DNA of 64,000 bases from JBFHFS01 sp041583495 (GTDB lineage: Bacteria; Bacteroidota; Bacteroidia; Bacteroidales; Marinilabiliaceae), in assembly GCA_041583495.1 (NCBI GenBank), contig JBFHFS010000013.1, positions 34,250 through 98,249 of the forward strand, written 5' to 3'. Of this stretch, positions 18,294 through 27,301 are shown piece by piece. Made by a program: the position numbers and the translations under genes. Numbering within the stretch: the first letter of the stretch is position 1; the number at the start of each line of letters is the position of its first letter. The notes beneath the pieces were generated by a model that saw only the letters and a list, made by a program, of their open reading frames with translations, did no database searches and was not told the origin of the DNA.

Positions 18294-19919
18294 ATGAAGA
18301 TGTATAATAAATTAATGGTTGCACTTTTCACCTTCGCTCTTTTGGCGGGTTTTGCGGCCTGTGAAGGAGATCTTGAAACCGAAACGTTTGCACCTCAGGC
18401 GGTCGATTTTTCCTACACGTCCCCCTCAATTCATTATGTGCAGGGAGAGGAGATTACCTTTATTAATCTTTCGGTGGTAGGCAGTTCTTGGGAATGGATT
18501 TTTGGGGATGGAACTACCTCCAACGAAAAAAATCCGGTTCATAAGTTTCAGAAGGCCGGCACCTACACGGTGATTCTGAAGGTGGACGGCGGAGCCCATG
18601 AGATTCAGAAGAAAATAATGATTAGTGAAATTATTCCTTATGTCACCTTTAATTCTTCCGATCCCGAAATTGTTTACAATCAAACGGAAGTCTCCTTTAA
18701 TGTTCTTTTGGAAAACCCCGAAAACCTGGAGGTGACCTACCATTGGTTGTTTCCTCAGGGAACTCAGGGTGAGAGTGTCGATGAAGAGGGCAATTCGAAT
18801 GAGGGAGAACCAACCGTGGTGTTCTCAAAAATAGGGAGCCAAAAAGCGATCCTTACCATCACCATGGGCGAAGAAGAGTTGTTACCCGTTACGGTTAACG
18901 TGCGGGTGAATTACGATCAACCTGCCAAGACACTGTTTTATGCGGTTAAGGAAGGAAACCTGATGTCTAAAAAGATAATTGAAGGGCTCGATCCGGAAAT
19001 TAACAATCCTTTCGATCTGGGTTATCGCTCAGGAAAACACCCGCTAACGCTGGATTTTAGTGGCGACTTGTTGTATGTGTTCGATGCGGGAACCAAAACC
19101 GGATATACCGAAGATTATTTGAATGCCGGGGATGGTGAGATTTTCGCGGTGGCCTATGATGGGTCCAAAAGGGAATCGGTTATTGAAAACTTTGGCGGTG
19201 ATACCTTTCTCGATTTTTATTATGGGTATTTCGATGAAGAGGAGAATATGATTTATTGGGCCGACCGTAGGGAGGGTATTTTCCGAACCCCTGCCAATAC
19301 AAGAAACAGCAAATTTTCGTTGACCGACTACGATTATTTTGTTCGCAACAATTGGTTAGGGTATTATGGAAATGGCATTGCCTGGGGTAACACCAATGGT
19401 CCCATTGCAAAGGTTAACGGCATTTATTGGTGGGCTAAAAACTCAACCGGGAATGGCATCTTCAGGTTCAGTAGTGGAGACATTCTGGGCCGGGCCAAAG
19501 AGGATACCGATCCGGTGCCCGCCGCTGGGCAGTTTTTTGCTACGGGGACTTTTAAAGTGCGCGGAATGGTTATCGATGAGGTGAACCGGCATGTTTATAT
19601 TGCCGACCAGGGCTATAAAATGATTCTGAAATTTGGGCTCGATGATGGGGTTTTGAAGTCTGCCGTGGACCGTCCGCGTACGGATGATGGCGAGGGCGGT
19701 GAAGCCGAAGGTCTTTTTGTTACTGGTATGGCTTTGGATGTAGATGCCGGTGGAAATGGATATCTCTATTGGGCATACCGTGGTCCTGCAGATACTGCAG
19801 ATCCTACCCTGAAATCAGGCATTAAGCGTATCAAACTAAATGATCCCACTGCAACACCCGAGTACTATATTCAGGGGGTGAATGTTTATGGAATTGCCAT
19901 TGATAATACACTGAGGTAA
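18294..19919 (+). CDS. PKD-domain and beta-propeller surface lipoprotein
   Basis: 541 residues. A lipoprotein signal (LLAGFAAC, Cys23) is followed by a PKD domain at about 36-105 with the hallmark WIFGDGTTSNEKNPVHKFQKAG followed by TYTVIL, then a second Ig-like domain at about 110-200. Residues of about 205-541 look like an NHL/YWTD-type propeller: FYAVKEGNLMSKKIIEG, MIYWADRREGIFR, NGIYWWAKNSTGNGIFRF, RHVYIADQGYKMILKFGLDDG and GYLYWAYRGPADT. The likely role is as the outer surface glycan-binding protein of the PUL, displaying the propeller away from the cell on two sandwich domains. It ends just before an intra-operon hairpin. Confidence 0.82.
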   Translation: MKMYNKLMVALFTFALLAGFAACEGDLETETFAPQAVDFSYTSPSIHYVQGEEITFINLSVVGSSWEWIFGDGTTSNEKNPVHKFQKAGTYTVILKVDGGAHEIQKKIMISEIIPYVTFNSSDPEIVYNQTEVSFNVLLENPENLEVTYHWLFPQGTQGESVDEEGNSNEGEPTVVFSKIGSQKAILTITMGEEELLPVTVNVRVNYDQPAKTLFYAVKEGNLMSKKIIEGLDPEINNPFDLGYRSGKHPLTLDFSGDLLYVFDAGTKTGYTEDYLNAGDGEIFAVAYDGSKRESVIENFGGDTFLDFYYGYFDEEENMIYWADRREGIFRTPANTRNSKFSLTDYDYFVRNNWLGYYGNGIAWGNTNGPIAKVNGIYWWAKNSTGNGIFRFSSGDILGRAKEDTDPVPAAGQFFATGTFKVRGMVIDEVNRHVYIADQGYKMILKFGLDDGVLKSAVDRPRTDDGEGGEAEGLFVTGMALDVDAGGNGYLYWAYRGPADTADPTLKSGIKRIKLNDPTATPEYYIQGVNVYGIAIDNTLR

Positions 19920-19934
19920 AAGTTACCTCTTGTC

Positions 19935-19975
19935 ATAAACCAAACCTTCCTTACCATGGGGGAGGTTCGGTTTAT
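19935..19975 (+). terminator. Intra-operon hairpin between lipoprotein and enzyme genes
   Basis: ATAAACCAAACCTTCC (19935-19950) pairs with GGAGGTTCGGTTTAT (19961-19975) with one mismatch. It is followed by TCTGTCC, not a clean T tract, so it is more likely a partial terminator or an mRNA-stabilising 3' stem than a full stop. It divides the transport/binding genes from the secreted enzymes. Confidence 0.55.
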
Positions 19976-20002
19976 TCTGTCCTATCCTAACACATTGTGT
20001 TT

Positions 20003-22471
20003 ATGATTAAGAAATTTACTTCTCTCATTCTGTTTCTTTCGGTTGTTCTTTTTGCTTATTCGCAGGACTCTATTTTTGTTCGGGGAACGAAATACCGGGT
20101 GGACACCCTTATTCAAAAGCACGATGTGGGATTGGGGGCGATGCATTCCAAGTACAGCCTCCCCGATCTACCCCTGGTGGTCTCTGTCCTTGAGATTGAT
20201 GCCTCTAATCCCTGGGTGAAAGTGATGTCGTGTCTGAGTAACGACACCTTGCGAGACCTTGAACGGCCTTCACGAATGGCCACTCGGCATTCATCAGCCG
20301 GGCATCAGGTGTTTGCTGCGATTAATGGGGATTTTTATAATACCTCCGGGGTGGATAAGGGACTAACCGTAAATGGGCAGTTGTTGAATGGTCAGGTGGC
20401 TAAGGTTCCCAATGGATCGTTGCCGTTGATGGCTTTCGACGGGGATAAGCAGCCCTTTTTGGATGCCATGACCTTTGGCGGAAGTGTAACGGCACATGGA
20501 AGTACCTTTACTATTCATTCGGTGAATAGCAGCAGGGGAACCAACCAACTGATTCTTTATAACCAATACAACGGGAAAAATACCGGAACCAACATCTATG
20601 GAACTGAAGTTGAAGTGGAGCTGACCAGCGGTGAATGGGGGGTAAACCAAGCCTTGACCGCGGTGGTGAGGAAAAAAGAGTCGGGTGTGGGTTCAATGCC
20701 CCTTACTTCGGGGAGGGCAATCCTCTCAGGGCATGGTTTGGCTCAGGCCTTTCTCAATGGTCTTCAAGTCAACGACGAGGTGGAGATCTCTACCCAAATC
20801 ACCCTGGCAGGATCCCCTTCGGATTTGCCTCATTTAAAAGAGATGGTGGGGGGTGACCGGATTATTCTCTCGGATGGAGAAATTCAGGATAACGACTGGG
20901 CGGTATTACATCCCCGCACGGGAATTGGTTATTCGCAGGATAAGAACAGGATTATTCTCACCGTGGTGGATGGACGAAGCACGGTGGCTGCAGGGGTAAC
21001 AACCAAACAGTTGGCCGATATTATGAAGCAGAGTGGAGCATGGTGGGCTGCTAACCTGGATGGCGGTGGCTCTTCTGTGATGGTGGTACGCGACAAAATA
21101 AGCAATACCCCCTCCGATGGCGCCGAGCGTTCGGTGGCCAATGCCTATTTATTCGTCTCTACCGCACCGGAGGCTCCTGGCGTGAAGATGGTTCTGGATA
21201 GGCATTCCCTCTCGGTCCCCTACGGAAACAAGGCAAAAATAAATGCCTCCACCTTTAACCAATATGGCGATGTGGTGGAATACCTTAATGCCGCAAATGT
21301 AAGCTACCGGCAGGTTGGCGAAATAGGCAGCATCGATGCCGATGGTCTTTTTACCGCCACCGGAACGGCTTACAGTGGACTGATTATTGGCGAATGGAAT
21401 GATCAGGCCGATACGGTTCATGTAACCGTTCGACCCGTGGAAGAGTTAACATTAGAACACGATCATTTGACCATCGATCATCTGAACGATTACACATTCT
21501 TAGTTTATGGTAAAGGCGAAGACGGGACCCCCTATTTAATGAACAACGACTTACTTCAATTTGAGTCGTCTGATGAATCGGTTGGTACCGTGAGTGCAGG
21601 CGGTGTATTCAGCGGCGTATCCGACGGGAACGTGCAGGTGCGTGTTTTTGCAGGCGATGGAGCCGCTGCCGATACCTGTTATGTAACCGTGGAGATTGGC
21701 CGGGGGCACGTTTTGCTGGATGATTTTTCAGATCCGTCGTCCTGGCTCGTTTCCAAGAGCTGGATCGATGAGGTCTCTCTTTCGCGCCAGCTGTTTCCCG
21801 GAACCAACGAGGAGGTGCTGAAGGTCGACTATACAATGACCTTCGCCAACCGTACAGCCAGCATCACTCTTGAAAAGATGATTGATGTATACGGAATGCC
21901 GGATTCGCTGATGCTGCAAGCCACCGGAAATGGGTATTCGTCGTCGTTCCTTTTGATGCTCGATCATTCGATGGGTGCCTCTGTAGTTCCCTCGTTTACC
22001 AGCGAAGAGATGATGGATCACCAGGCGGCCATTAGAGTCGCTGATATCCCCCAGGAAGATTATCCCGTGTCGTTTAAAAGTGTGAGATTAACCATTGAAC
22101 GTGATGCCGCTTATGTGGTGGGTTCGACCTATTCGGGTTCTTTTTATCTGAAAGGACTTAAGGCTGTGTATCCCGAAAAAGACCCCGTCAGCAATGTGGT
22201 GAAACCCGCGGTAGAACAGGCTGAAGTAGAGGTGTTTCCCAATCCGGCTACCTCCTGGGTTTCGGTGCGCTGGTCAGGGGAAGGGAATGCCGAAATGGTC
22301 TTCTCCCTTTTTCGCCTGGATGGTACCCCAATGGGCGTATGGAACATGGGAACCCTGAACCGGGGAGAGGCGTTTCGAATTAGTGTCGATAATTTGCCCT
22401 CCGGCACCTACCTCTATCGGGTCTCGGGCAGCAAAAAAAGCGCCTTTGGAAAGCTTATAATCAACCTGTAA
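20003..22471 (+). CDS. T9SS-secreted phosphodiester glycosidase (NAGPA family)
   Basis: 822 residues from the ATG at 20003 (a GTG two codons upstream is possible). After a signal peptide, residues of about 60-385 form a NAGPA/DUF2233 domain: VFAAINGDFYNTSG, GIGYSQDKNRIILTVVDGRS and WWAANLDGGGSSVMVV, the last being the family's signature active-site region. This family hydrolyses sugar-1-phosphodiester bonds such as the GlcNAc-1-P-6-Man link removed by the human uncovering enzyme. Bacterial members act on exopolysaccharide or cell-wall phosphodiesters. Two bacterial Ig-like repeats (about 390-565), a jelly-roll-like segment (about 570-720) and a T9SS C-terminal domain (VEVFPNPATSWVSV, GTYLYRVSG) follow. 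In this PUL it would remove phosphodiester-linked groups outside the cell. Confidence 0.88.
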   Translation: MIKKFTSLILFLSVVLFAYSQDSIFVRGTKYRVDTLIQKHDVGLGAMHSKYSLPDLPLVVSVLEIDASNPWVKVMSCLSNDTLRDLERPSRMATRHSSAGHQVFAAINGDFYNTSGVDKGLTVNGQLLNGQVAKVPNGSLPLMAFDGDKQPFLDAMTFGGSVTAHGSTFTIHSVNSSRGTNQLILYNQYNGKNTGTNIYGTEVEVELTSGEWGVNQALTAVVRKKESGVGSMPLTSGRAILSGHGLAQAFLNGLQVNDEVEISTQITLAGSPSDLPHLKEMVGGDRIILSDGEIQDNDWAVLHPRTGIGYSQDKNRIILTVVDGRSTVAAGVTTKQLADIMKQSGAWWAANLDGGGSSVMVVRDKISNTPSDGAERSVANAYLFVSTAPEAPGVKMVLDRHSLSVPYGNKAKINASTFNQYGDVVEYLNAANVSYRQVGEIGSIDADGLFTATGTAYSGLIIGEWNDQADTVHVTVRPVEELTLEHDHLTIDHLNDYTFLVYGKGEDGTPYLMNNDLLQFESSDESVGTVSAGGVFSGVSDGNVQVRVFAGDGAAADTCYVTVEIGRGHVLLDDFSDPSSWLVSKSWIDEVSLSRQLFPGTNEEVLKVDYTMTFANRTASITLEKMIDVYGMPDSLMLQATGNGYSSSFLLMLDHSMGASVVPSFTSEEMMDHQAAIRVADIPQEDYPVSFKSVRLTIERDAAYVVGSTYSGSFYLKGLKAVYPEKDPVSNVVKPAVEQAEVEVFPNPATSWVSVRWSGEGNAEMVFSLFRLDGTPMGVWNMGTLNRGEAFRISVDNLPSGTYLYRVSGSKKSAFGKLIINL

Positions 22472-22500
22472 TTGGATTTTAACTATTAAAAAAGTTGTTA

Positions 22501-25305
22501 ATGAGGACTTTGAAGATATTTGCAGCGGTGTTGCTTTTTGTGTTTGTTGCACAGGGTTTAAATGCACAGTCGATTCCCAAAAGAGAGATGAGAGCTGCCT
22601 GGGTCGCTACGGTTTGGGGCCTGGATTGGCCCAGTAATACGATTCCTTATACCGGGTCGACCTATTATATTAATTCACAAAAGAATCAGATTGTGGCCCT
22701 TATTGAATCGATGCAGGAGGCCAATTTGAACACCATCTTCTTTCAGGTTCGATCGGAGTGTGATGCCATGTACCAGTCCTCATATGAGCCGTGGTCTTCC
22801 TACCTGGTGGCCACAAGAGGCATGGATCCCGGCTACGATCCCCTGCAATTTGTCATTGAAGAGTGCCACCAACGGGGCATGGAGTTACACGCGTGGCTCA
22901 ACCCCTATCGTTTCGAGTCGGTGGCGGGAAAATATGAAGGCATGGCCGGCGATTATCGCCAAAGCCACCCGGAGTGGGTCTTAGAATATCCCGATAAATC
23001 GGATGGTTCAAAAAATGTGGCCATCCTCGATCCCGGAAACCCTGGTGTGCGTGCTCAGATCACCAATATTGTGGAGGAGATCGTGACCAACTACGATGTG
23101 GATGGGGTGGTATTCGATGATTATTTTTATGCCTATGGCGGTACCCCCACGTCGCTGGATGCCTATTCGCAAGGTTTGTGGAAGCCTCAGGGCATGGATC
23201 TGGATGATTGGCGCAGGAGTAATGTCAATCAAATGGTGGCGGATTGTTATAATAAAATTCAGGAAATAAAGCCCTATGTTACTTTTGGCTTATCGCCATT
23301 TGGTATCTGGTCGACCGATCCGGCGGTTGCCGCCGCCCACGACATTGTATTGCCACAGGGCATCGTAGGTCTGGATGCCTACAAAAGTATTTATTGCGAT
23401 CCGGTGGCCTGGCTGGAGGAGGGCACCGTTGACTATATCTCCCCTCAGCTTTATTGGCCAACAACCAGTACCGGCCAGGATTATGATGTTCTGGGCCCCT
23501 GGTGGTCCGATCTCTGTAATCGTTTCAGGAAACATTTGTATGTGAGTCACTCCATTTCGGACCTGACCACTGCCCTGGCTCCCTCTGCCGATTCACCACT
23601 GAAGTCCATCAGCGCTGATTCTTTGATGCTCGATCTGAAAGGCCTTTCGATGCTGGAGTATTTTTCGCAACCTTCCATGGCGGAACTTAAGGCATCCATT
23701 CTGCCCGGTGAATATGGGAAACAGGTTCAGGTGAATCGAAATTCAGATAAAAACGGCGCCCCGGGCAGCGTTTTTTTCCGGGCAGCCACCTTTTATCGTG
23801 CCGATTTTATCGATTACCTAAACACGAATGAGTTTGCTGTTCAGTCCCTGGCCCCTGCCCGCAGCTGGAAAGGGGTAACCCCGCGTGCGCTGCCGTCCAA
23901 TCTTCGCATCGAAGGGGATCTGTTTATGTGGAACTCTTCAGAGGAGGGGATTCGGTTTGTGGTCTATGCCGTCCCCAATGCGGAGGTGAATAATACAGGT
24001 AATTTTTCAACTGGCGCCAATATTTTAGGGGTCTCATACCAAAAGAGCTTTGATTTAAGCACCTATCCGGACCTTTCCTCAACGCATACGATGGCGGTTT
24101 CGGTACTCGACCGATTTGGTAATGAGTTTCCGCCTGTAGTGATGGGTCAAACCCCGGGTCAAAATCAGGCAACAGTATTGGCTTATCCCGCCGATGAGCA
24201 AGAGGTTTTTATTCCGTTTGCCTTTTCCTGGAGTGAGGTGGAAGGTTCTGAATTATACATAATAGAAGTGTCTGAGGATGTTGAATTTACCAATTCCTTT
24301 TACCGGAGGGAGGTCACCGAAAACGAATTTTTAGCCGCCAATATCTCGATGACCATTGGAAATATGTACTACTGGCGGGTTATTACCCGGAAACCAGGAG
24401 TGGACGATGTGGTTTCACAAGTCAGGTCATTTAATTTGATAGAACAACCGCGACCCGAAATATTGGAACCAACCAATGAGGCCGGTAATATCTCCCTAAC
24501 GCCTGAAATCGTTTGGGCGCAGTTTGGAGAGGGCTTCAGCTATGACCTTCAAATTTCGTTGAATAGCGGTTTCTCTTCATTGGTTGTTCAGGAAACCAAT
24601 TTGTCGGGTTTGAGCTATCAAATACCTCAGAGTGTGTTGATGGCCTATTCTACTTATTATGTCCGGTTGATGGCACACAATCAGCTGACCACCTCTGCCT
24701 GGTCCGAAACAGTCAGTTTCTCCACTGTTCAAACCCCGCCCAGCGTGCCGGTGATCATTTCACCGGTCAACGAATCGACGGTGTCTGGACCCGATGTTAC
24801 CGTTAAGATAGCAGATGAACCTCTGGCAAAAAGTTTTACCTATCTGCTTTCTTCCAGTCCAACATTTCCCATCTTAAGTCGGACTCAAAAAACGGTGGAT
24901 GCTTTCGAATATGAGGCTTTATTCCCCGGTTTATCCGATGGCGGCTATTATGTTAAAGTAAGATCCAATTACAGTAGTTCGTCGAGTACCGATTATTCAT
25001 CGGTGGTCTTTTTCAATATCGTCACCACTGCTATATCCCAGCCGAATGAGGATCTGTTGACACTGGTTTGTCCCACCCTGTTGATGGCTGATGAAGTGTT
25101 GGTGACCTATTCCATCCCGGCCGACTCCAGGGTCAAGCTTTCTGTGTGCAATCTCACAGGAGGTCAGGTGATGATTTTGGATCAGCAATTCAGATCGAAG
25201 GGTGAATATTCGGTCTTATTGCCCGCCGGCAGGTTAGTTAAAGGGCTGTATTTCCTCACCCTTCAAACCGATGGGGAGAAAAAAACGGTCAAGCTGATTC
25301 GGTAA
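22501..25305 (+). CDS. GHL10-family (DUF187) glycoside hydrolase with Fn3 repeats and T9SS domain
   Basis: 934 residues from the ATG at 22501; a TTG two codons upstream is rejected. After the signal peptide (ending GLNAQ) comes a TIM-barrel GHL10 domain at about 27-345: REMRAAWVATVWGLDWPS, ANLNTIFFQVRSECDAMY, GMELHAWLNPYRF, DGVVFDDYFYAYGG, FGLSPFGIWS and YISPQLYWP, all hallmarks of the family. E. coli DigH, which has this domain, cleaves denuded peptidoglycan strands, and Bacillus YngK is another member. Fn3/Ig-like repeats follow (about 400-850, with two similar SPVNESTVSGPDV and EPTNEAGNISLTPEIVWA starts) and then a T9SS C-terminal domain ending KTVKLIR. It lies 29 bases after the phosphodiester glycosidase. 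Confidence 0.9.
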   Translation: MRTLKIFAAVLLFVFVAQGLNAQSIPKREMRAAWVATVWGLDWPSNTIPYTGSTYYINSQKNQIVALIESMQEANLNTIFFQVRSECDAMYQSSYEPWSSYLVATRGMDPGYDPLQFVIEECHQRGMELHAWLNPYRFESVAGKYEGMAGDYRQSHPEWVLEYPDKSDGSKNVAILDPGNPGVRAQITNIVEEIVTNYDVDGVVFDDYFYAYGGTPTSLDAYSQGLWKPQGMDLDDWRRSNVNQMVADCYNKIQEIKPYVTFGLSPFGIWSTDPAVAAAHDIVLPQGIVGLDAYKSIYCDPVAWLEEGTVDYISPQLYWPTTSTGQDYDVLGPWWSDLCNRFRKHLYVSHSISDLTTALAPSADSPLKSISADSLMLDLKGLSMLEYFSQPSMAELKASILPGEYGKQVQVNRNSDKNGAPGSVFFRAATFYRADFIDYLNTNEFAVQSLAPARSWKGVTPRALPSNLRIEGDLFMWNSSEEGIRFVVYAVPNAEVNNTGNFSTGANILGVSYQKSFDLSTYPDLSSTHTMAVSVLDRFGNEFPPVVMGQTPGQNQATVLAYPADEQEVFIPFAFSWSEVEGSELYIIEVSEDVEFTNSFYRREVTENEFLAANISMTIGNMYYWRVITRKPGVDDVVSQVRSFNLIEQPRPEILEPTNEAGNISLTPEIVWAQFGEGFSYDLQISLNSGFSSLVVQETNLSGLSYQIPQSVLMAYSTYYVRLMAHNQLTTSAWSETVSFSTVQTPPSVPVIISPVNESTVSGPDVTVKIADEPLAKSFTYLLSSSPTFPILSRTQKTVDAFEYEALFPGLSDGGYYVKVRSNYSSSSSTDYSSVVFFNIVTTAISQPNEDLLTLVCPTLLMADEVLVTYSIPADSRVKLSVCNLTGGQVMILDQQFRSKGEYSVLLPAGRLVKGLYFLTLQTDGEKKTVKLIR

Positions 25306-25355
25306 GGTTAGGCGTTTTGTTTAGTGTTTTTGAATATTGTGTAAATAGAGTCGAC

Positions 25356-26282
25356 ATGAAGCGAGTGAAAATTATGGTCTCTGTGTTCCTGTTTTTTTCT
25401 CTAATGCTAGGTGCTCAGGAGGTGAAGGTTATATCCCTGGAGTATCTCACTTTACCACGCGAAAGTCACTATTTTCATCCTGTTTTTAATCCTGCAGGAG
25501 ACAAGCTTTCCCTGACCTCCGAAAATTATGAAGGATTAAAAATATACGACTTTAATTCCGGTCGGATAGTGACGGTTTCGGAAGCCACGGGAGCGGGGCA
25601 AAAATCTGTTTTTTCGCCCGATGGCAACAAAATCTATTTTACCGAACAAAGGGTTGAGAGGTCACAAAAATCCACTCAATTAAAATACTTTGATCTGGTT
25701 GCGGGTACTTCAGGGACTGTTACCCACGGCGGCAAAGAGTCAGGGCACTCTTCTTTGCGCAGTTGGTGGAGCAGATTATTCACGGCAGGGCCCAAGGGCA
25801 GCGGTACTTTGAATCACGAAGCCCTCACCAATGGAAAATGGGATTACCCTTTTGTGACGGTTGAATCGGGTAAATTGATGTTTTTTAAGGATGAAAAGGG
25901 AAAACTGCTCGACCCGCTTTCGGTGCGGTATTATATGCAGGCATCCATCAGCCCGGACGGAAAGCGAATCGTTGCCTATGCCGTTGGAGTAGGGGCTTTT
26001 GCTTGTCGAACCGATGGGTCGGATGTGAGGGTTTTAGGGCAGATTGAGGCCCCTGTTTGGCTTAATGACGATATTATTGTAGGGATGGTCACCCGGGATG
26101 ATGGCCATAATGTGACAGGTTCAATACTGCAATCGATAAATGTGAAGAGTGGCGGTAAACAGATGCTTACCATAGGCGAAATGGCCATCTTGTATCCTTC
26201 GGTGTCAAAAGAAAAACAACAGATCGTGGGCCATACCCCTAATGGGGAGATAGCATTGATTACCTATAAGATAATAGAATAA
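25356..26282 (+). CDS. TolB-like (PD40) beta-propeller protein, secreted
   Basis: 308 residues from the ATG at 25356; a start at 25317 would place 13 polar residues before the signal peptide MKRVKIMVSVFLFFSLMLGAQ. PD40/WD40-like repeats are visible: HPVFNPAGDKLSLTSENYEG, KSVFSPDGNKIYFTEQRV, ASISPDGKRIVAYAVGVGA and YPSVSKEKQQIVGHTPNG. Such propellers bind partners or ligands rather than catalyse. It has no lipobox and no T9SS domain, so it is probably periplasmic. Together with the next gene it forms a tandem pair of related propellers. Confidence 0.8.
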   Translation: MKRVKIMVSVFLFFSLMLGAQEVKVISLEYLTLPRESHYFHPVFNPAGDKLSLTSENYEGLKIYDFNSGRIVTVSEATGAGQKSVFSPDGNKIYFTEQRVERSQKSTQLKYFDLVAGTSGTVTHGGKESGHSSLRSWWSRLFTAGPKGSGTLNHEALTNGKWDYPFVTVESGKLMFFKDEKGKLLDPLSVRYYMQASISPDGKRIVAYAVGVGAFACRTDGSDVRVLGQIEAPVWLNDDIIVGMVTRDDGHNVTGSILQSINVKSGGKQMLTIGEMAILYPSVSKEKQQIVGHTPNGEIALITYKIIE

Positions 26283-26315
26283 CGTTTTTTGTAACAAATA
26301 AAAAAAAATAATCCT

Positions 26316-27257
26316 ATGCGAAAATTACATTTACCATTTTTGCTTTGGTTGCTTCTTGTTCATGTGACGGGTTTTTCACAACCCAAAGCGGTGGGGACTC
26401 CCCAAAAGCTTATTTCAACCCCCAATGATTATTTTATGCAGGCCAAATGGTCACCCGATGGAACGAAAATCGCTTTTTCAGGGGCCCGGTATAACAGCAT
26501 TTGGTTGAGCGATGCCAATGGAAATAATCTAAAACAAGTGACCGATGATTCCAGTGCAGGATATGGATTTTCATGGTCTGCCGATAGTAAAACCCTTTTG
26601 GCCAGGCCTGCCAGGCTGGGAAGCCATGCCCGCTACAACTGCATTAAGCTGTATGAGGTAGAAACAAACAAAGCCACTGTCCTTCAGGAAGAGACTACTA
26701 CACTGAAGCAGTTGCCCGTGTGGGTGGAAGGCGACTCCAAAGTCGCTATGGTTCTGGGTAAGGAAGTGAAAATGGTATCCAGTGGGAAACCGGTTTTGAA
26801 GAGTGCTCCGGAAAATTCTAATCAGGCGGTTCTCTTTAATGGGGCCTTGGTTTCGGCCAGCGCCAAATCAGAAGTTTCATTTTCTGAATTTAATGATCGG
26901 ATTGTTTTTAACCAACGAACTTCGCCATCAGGGACGAAGGTGGTCTTTCAGGTAAACGGGCTGGGACTGTTTGTCTCCAATAGCGACGGAACGCAACTGA
27001 AAAATATTGGTCAGGGAGAGCAAGCCTCCTGGATGCCAGAGGAGAAATATGTGGTGGTGACTTTGGTTGAAGACGATGGAGTGGTCATTACAAAAGGAAA
27101 CCTGTATGCGGTGGATGTGGAGTCGGGGAATTACTACCCACTAATGGAAGGGAGCCAATGGATTGCGCTTAACCCCTCTGTTTCTCCCGATGGAGCCAGT
27201 TTATTGTTCGACAATCCGAGGGATGGGGCCGTCTATCTTTTGAACCTGAGCAAATAG
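26316..27257 (+). CDS. TolB-like (PD40) beta-propeller protein, secreted
   Basis: 313 residues with a signal peptide (MRKLHLPFLLWLLLVHVTGFSQ). PD40 units include QAKWSPDGTKIAFSGARYNSIWLSDANGN, GFSWSADSKTLLARPARLGS, VVFQVNGLGLFVSNSDG and NPSVSPDGASLLFDNP. It is similar in size and layout to the previous gene (33-base gap), suggesting duplication. Like its neighbour it should be periplasmic. A plausible role is holding imported fragments or enzymes in the periplasm. In Gram-negative bacteria TolB itself binds Pal near peptidoglycan, but no direct TolB equivalence is claimed. Confidence 0.8.
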   Translation: MRKLHLPFLLWLLLVHVTGFSQPKAVGTPQKLISTPNDYFMQAKWSPDGTKIAFSGARYNSIWLSDANGNNLKQVTDDSSAGYGFSWSADSKTLLARPARLGSHARYNCIKLYEVETNKATVLQEETTTLKQLPVWVEGDSKVAMVLGKEVKMVSSGKPVLKSAPENSNQAVLFNGALVSASAKSEVSFSEFNDRIVFNQRTSPSGTKVVFQVNGLGLFVSNSDGTQLKNIGQGEQASWMPEEKYVVVTLVEDDGVVITKGNLYAVDVESGNYYPLMEGSQWIALNPSVSPDGASLLFDNPRDGAVYLLNLSK

Positions 27258-27301
27258 TATTGCGACCAGTAGTTATTTTCAACGATTTATATGCAACTAT
27301 T

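Noticed and set aside
25356..27257. TolB of the Tol-Pal system
   Set aside because: Both proteins have PD40 repeats but lack the TolB N-terminal domain, and no Tol or Pal gene adjoins.
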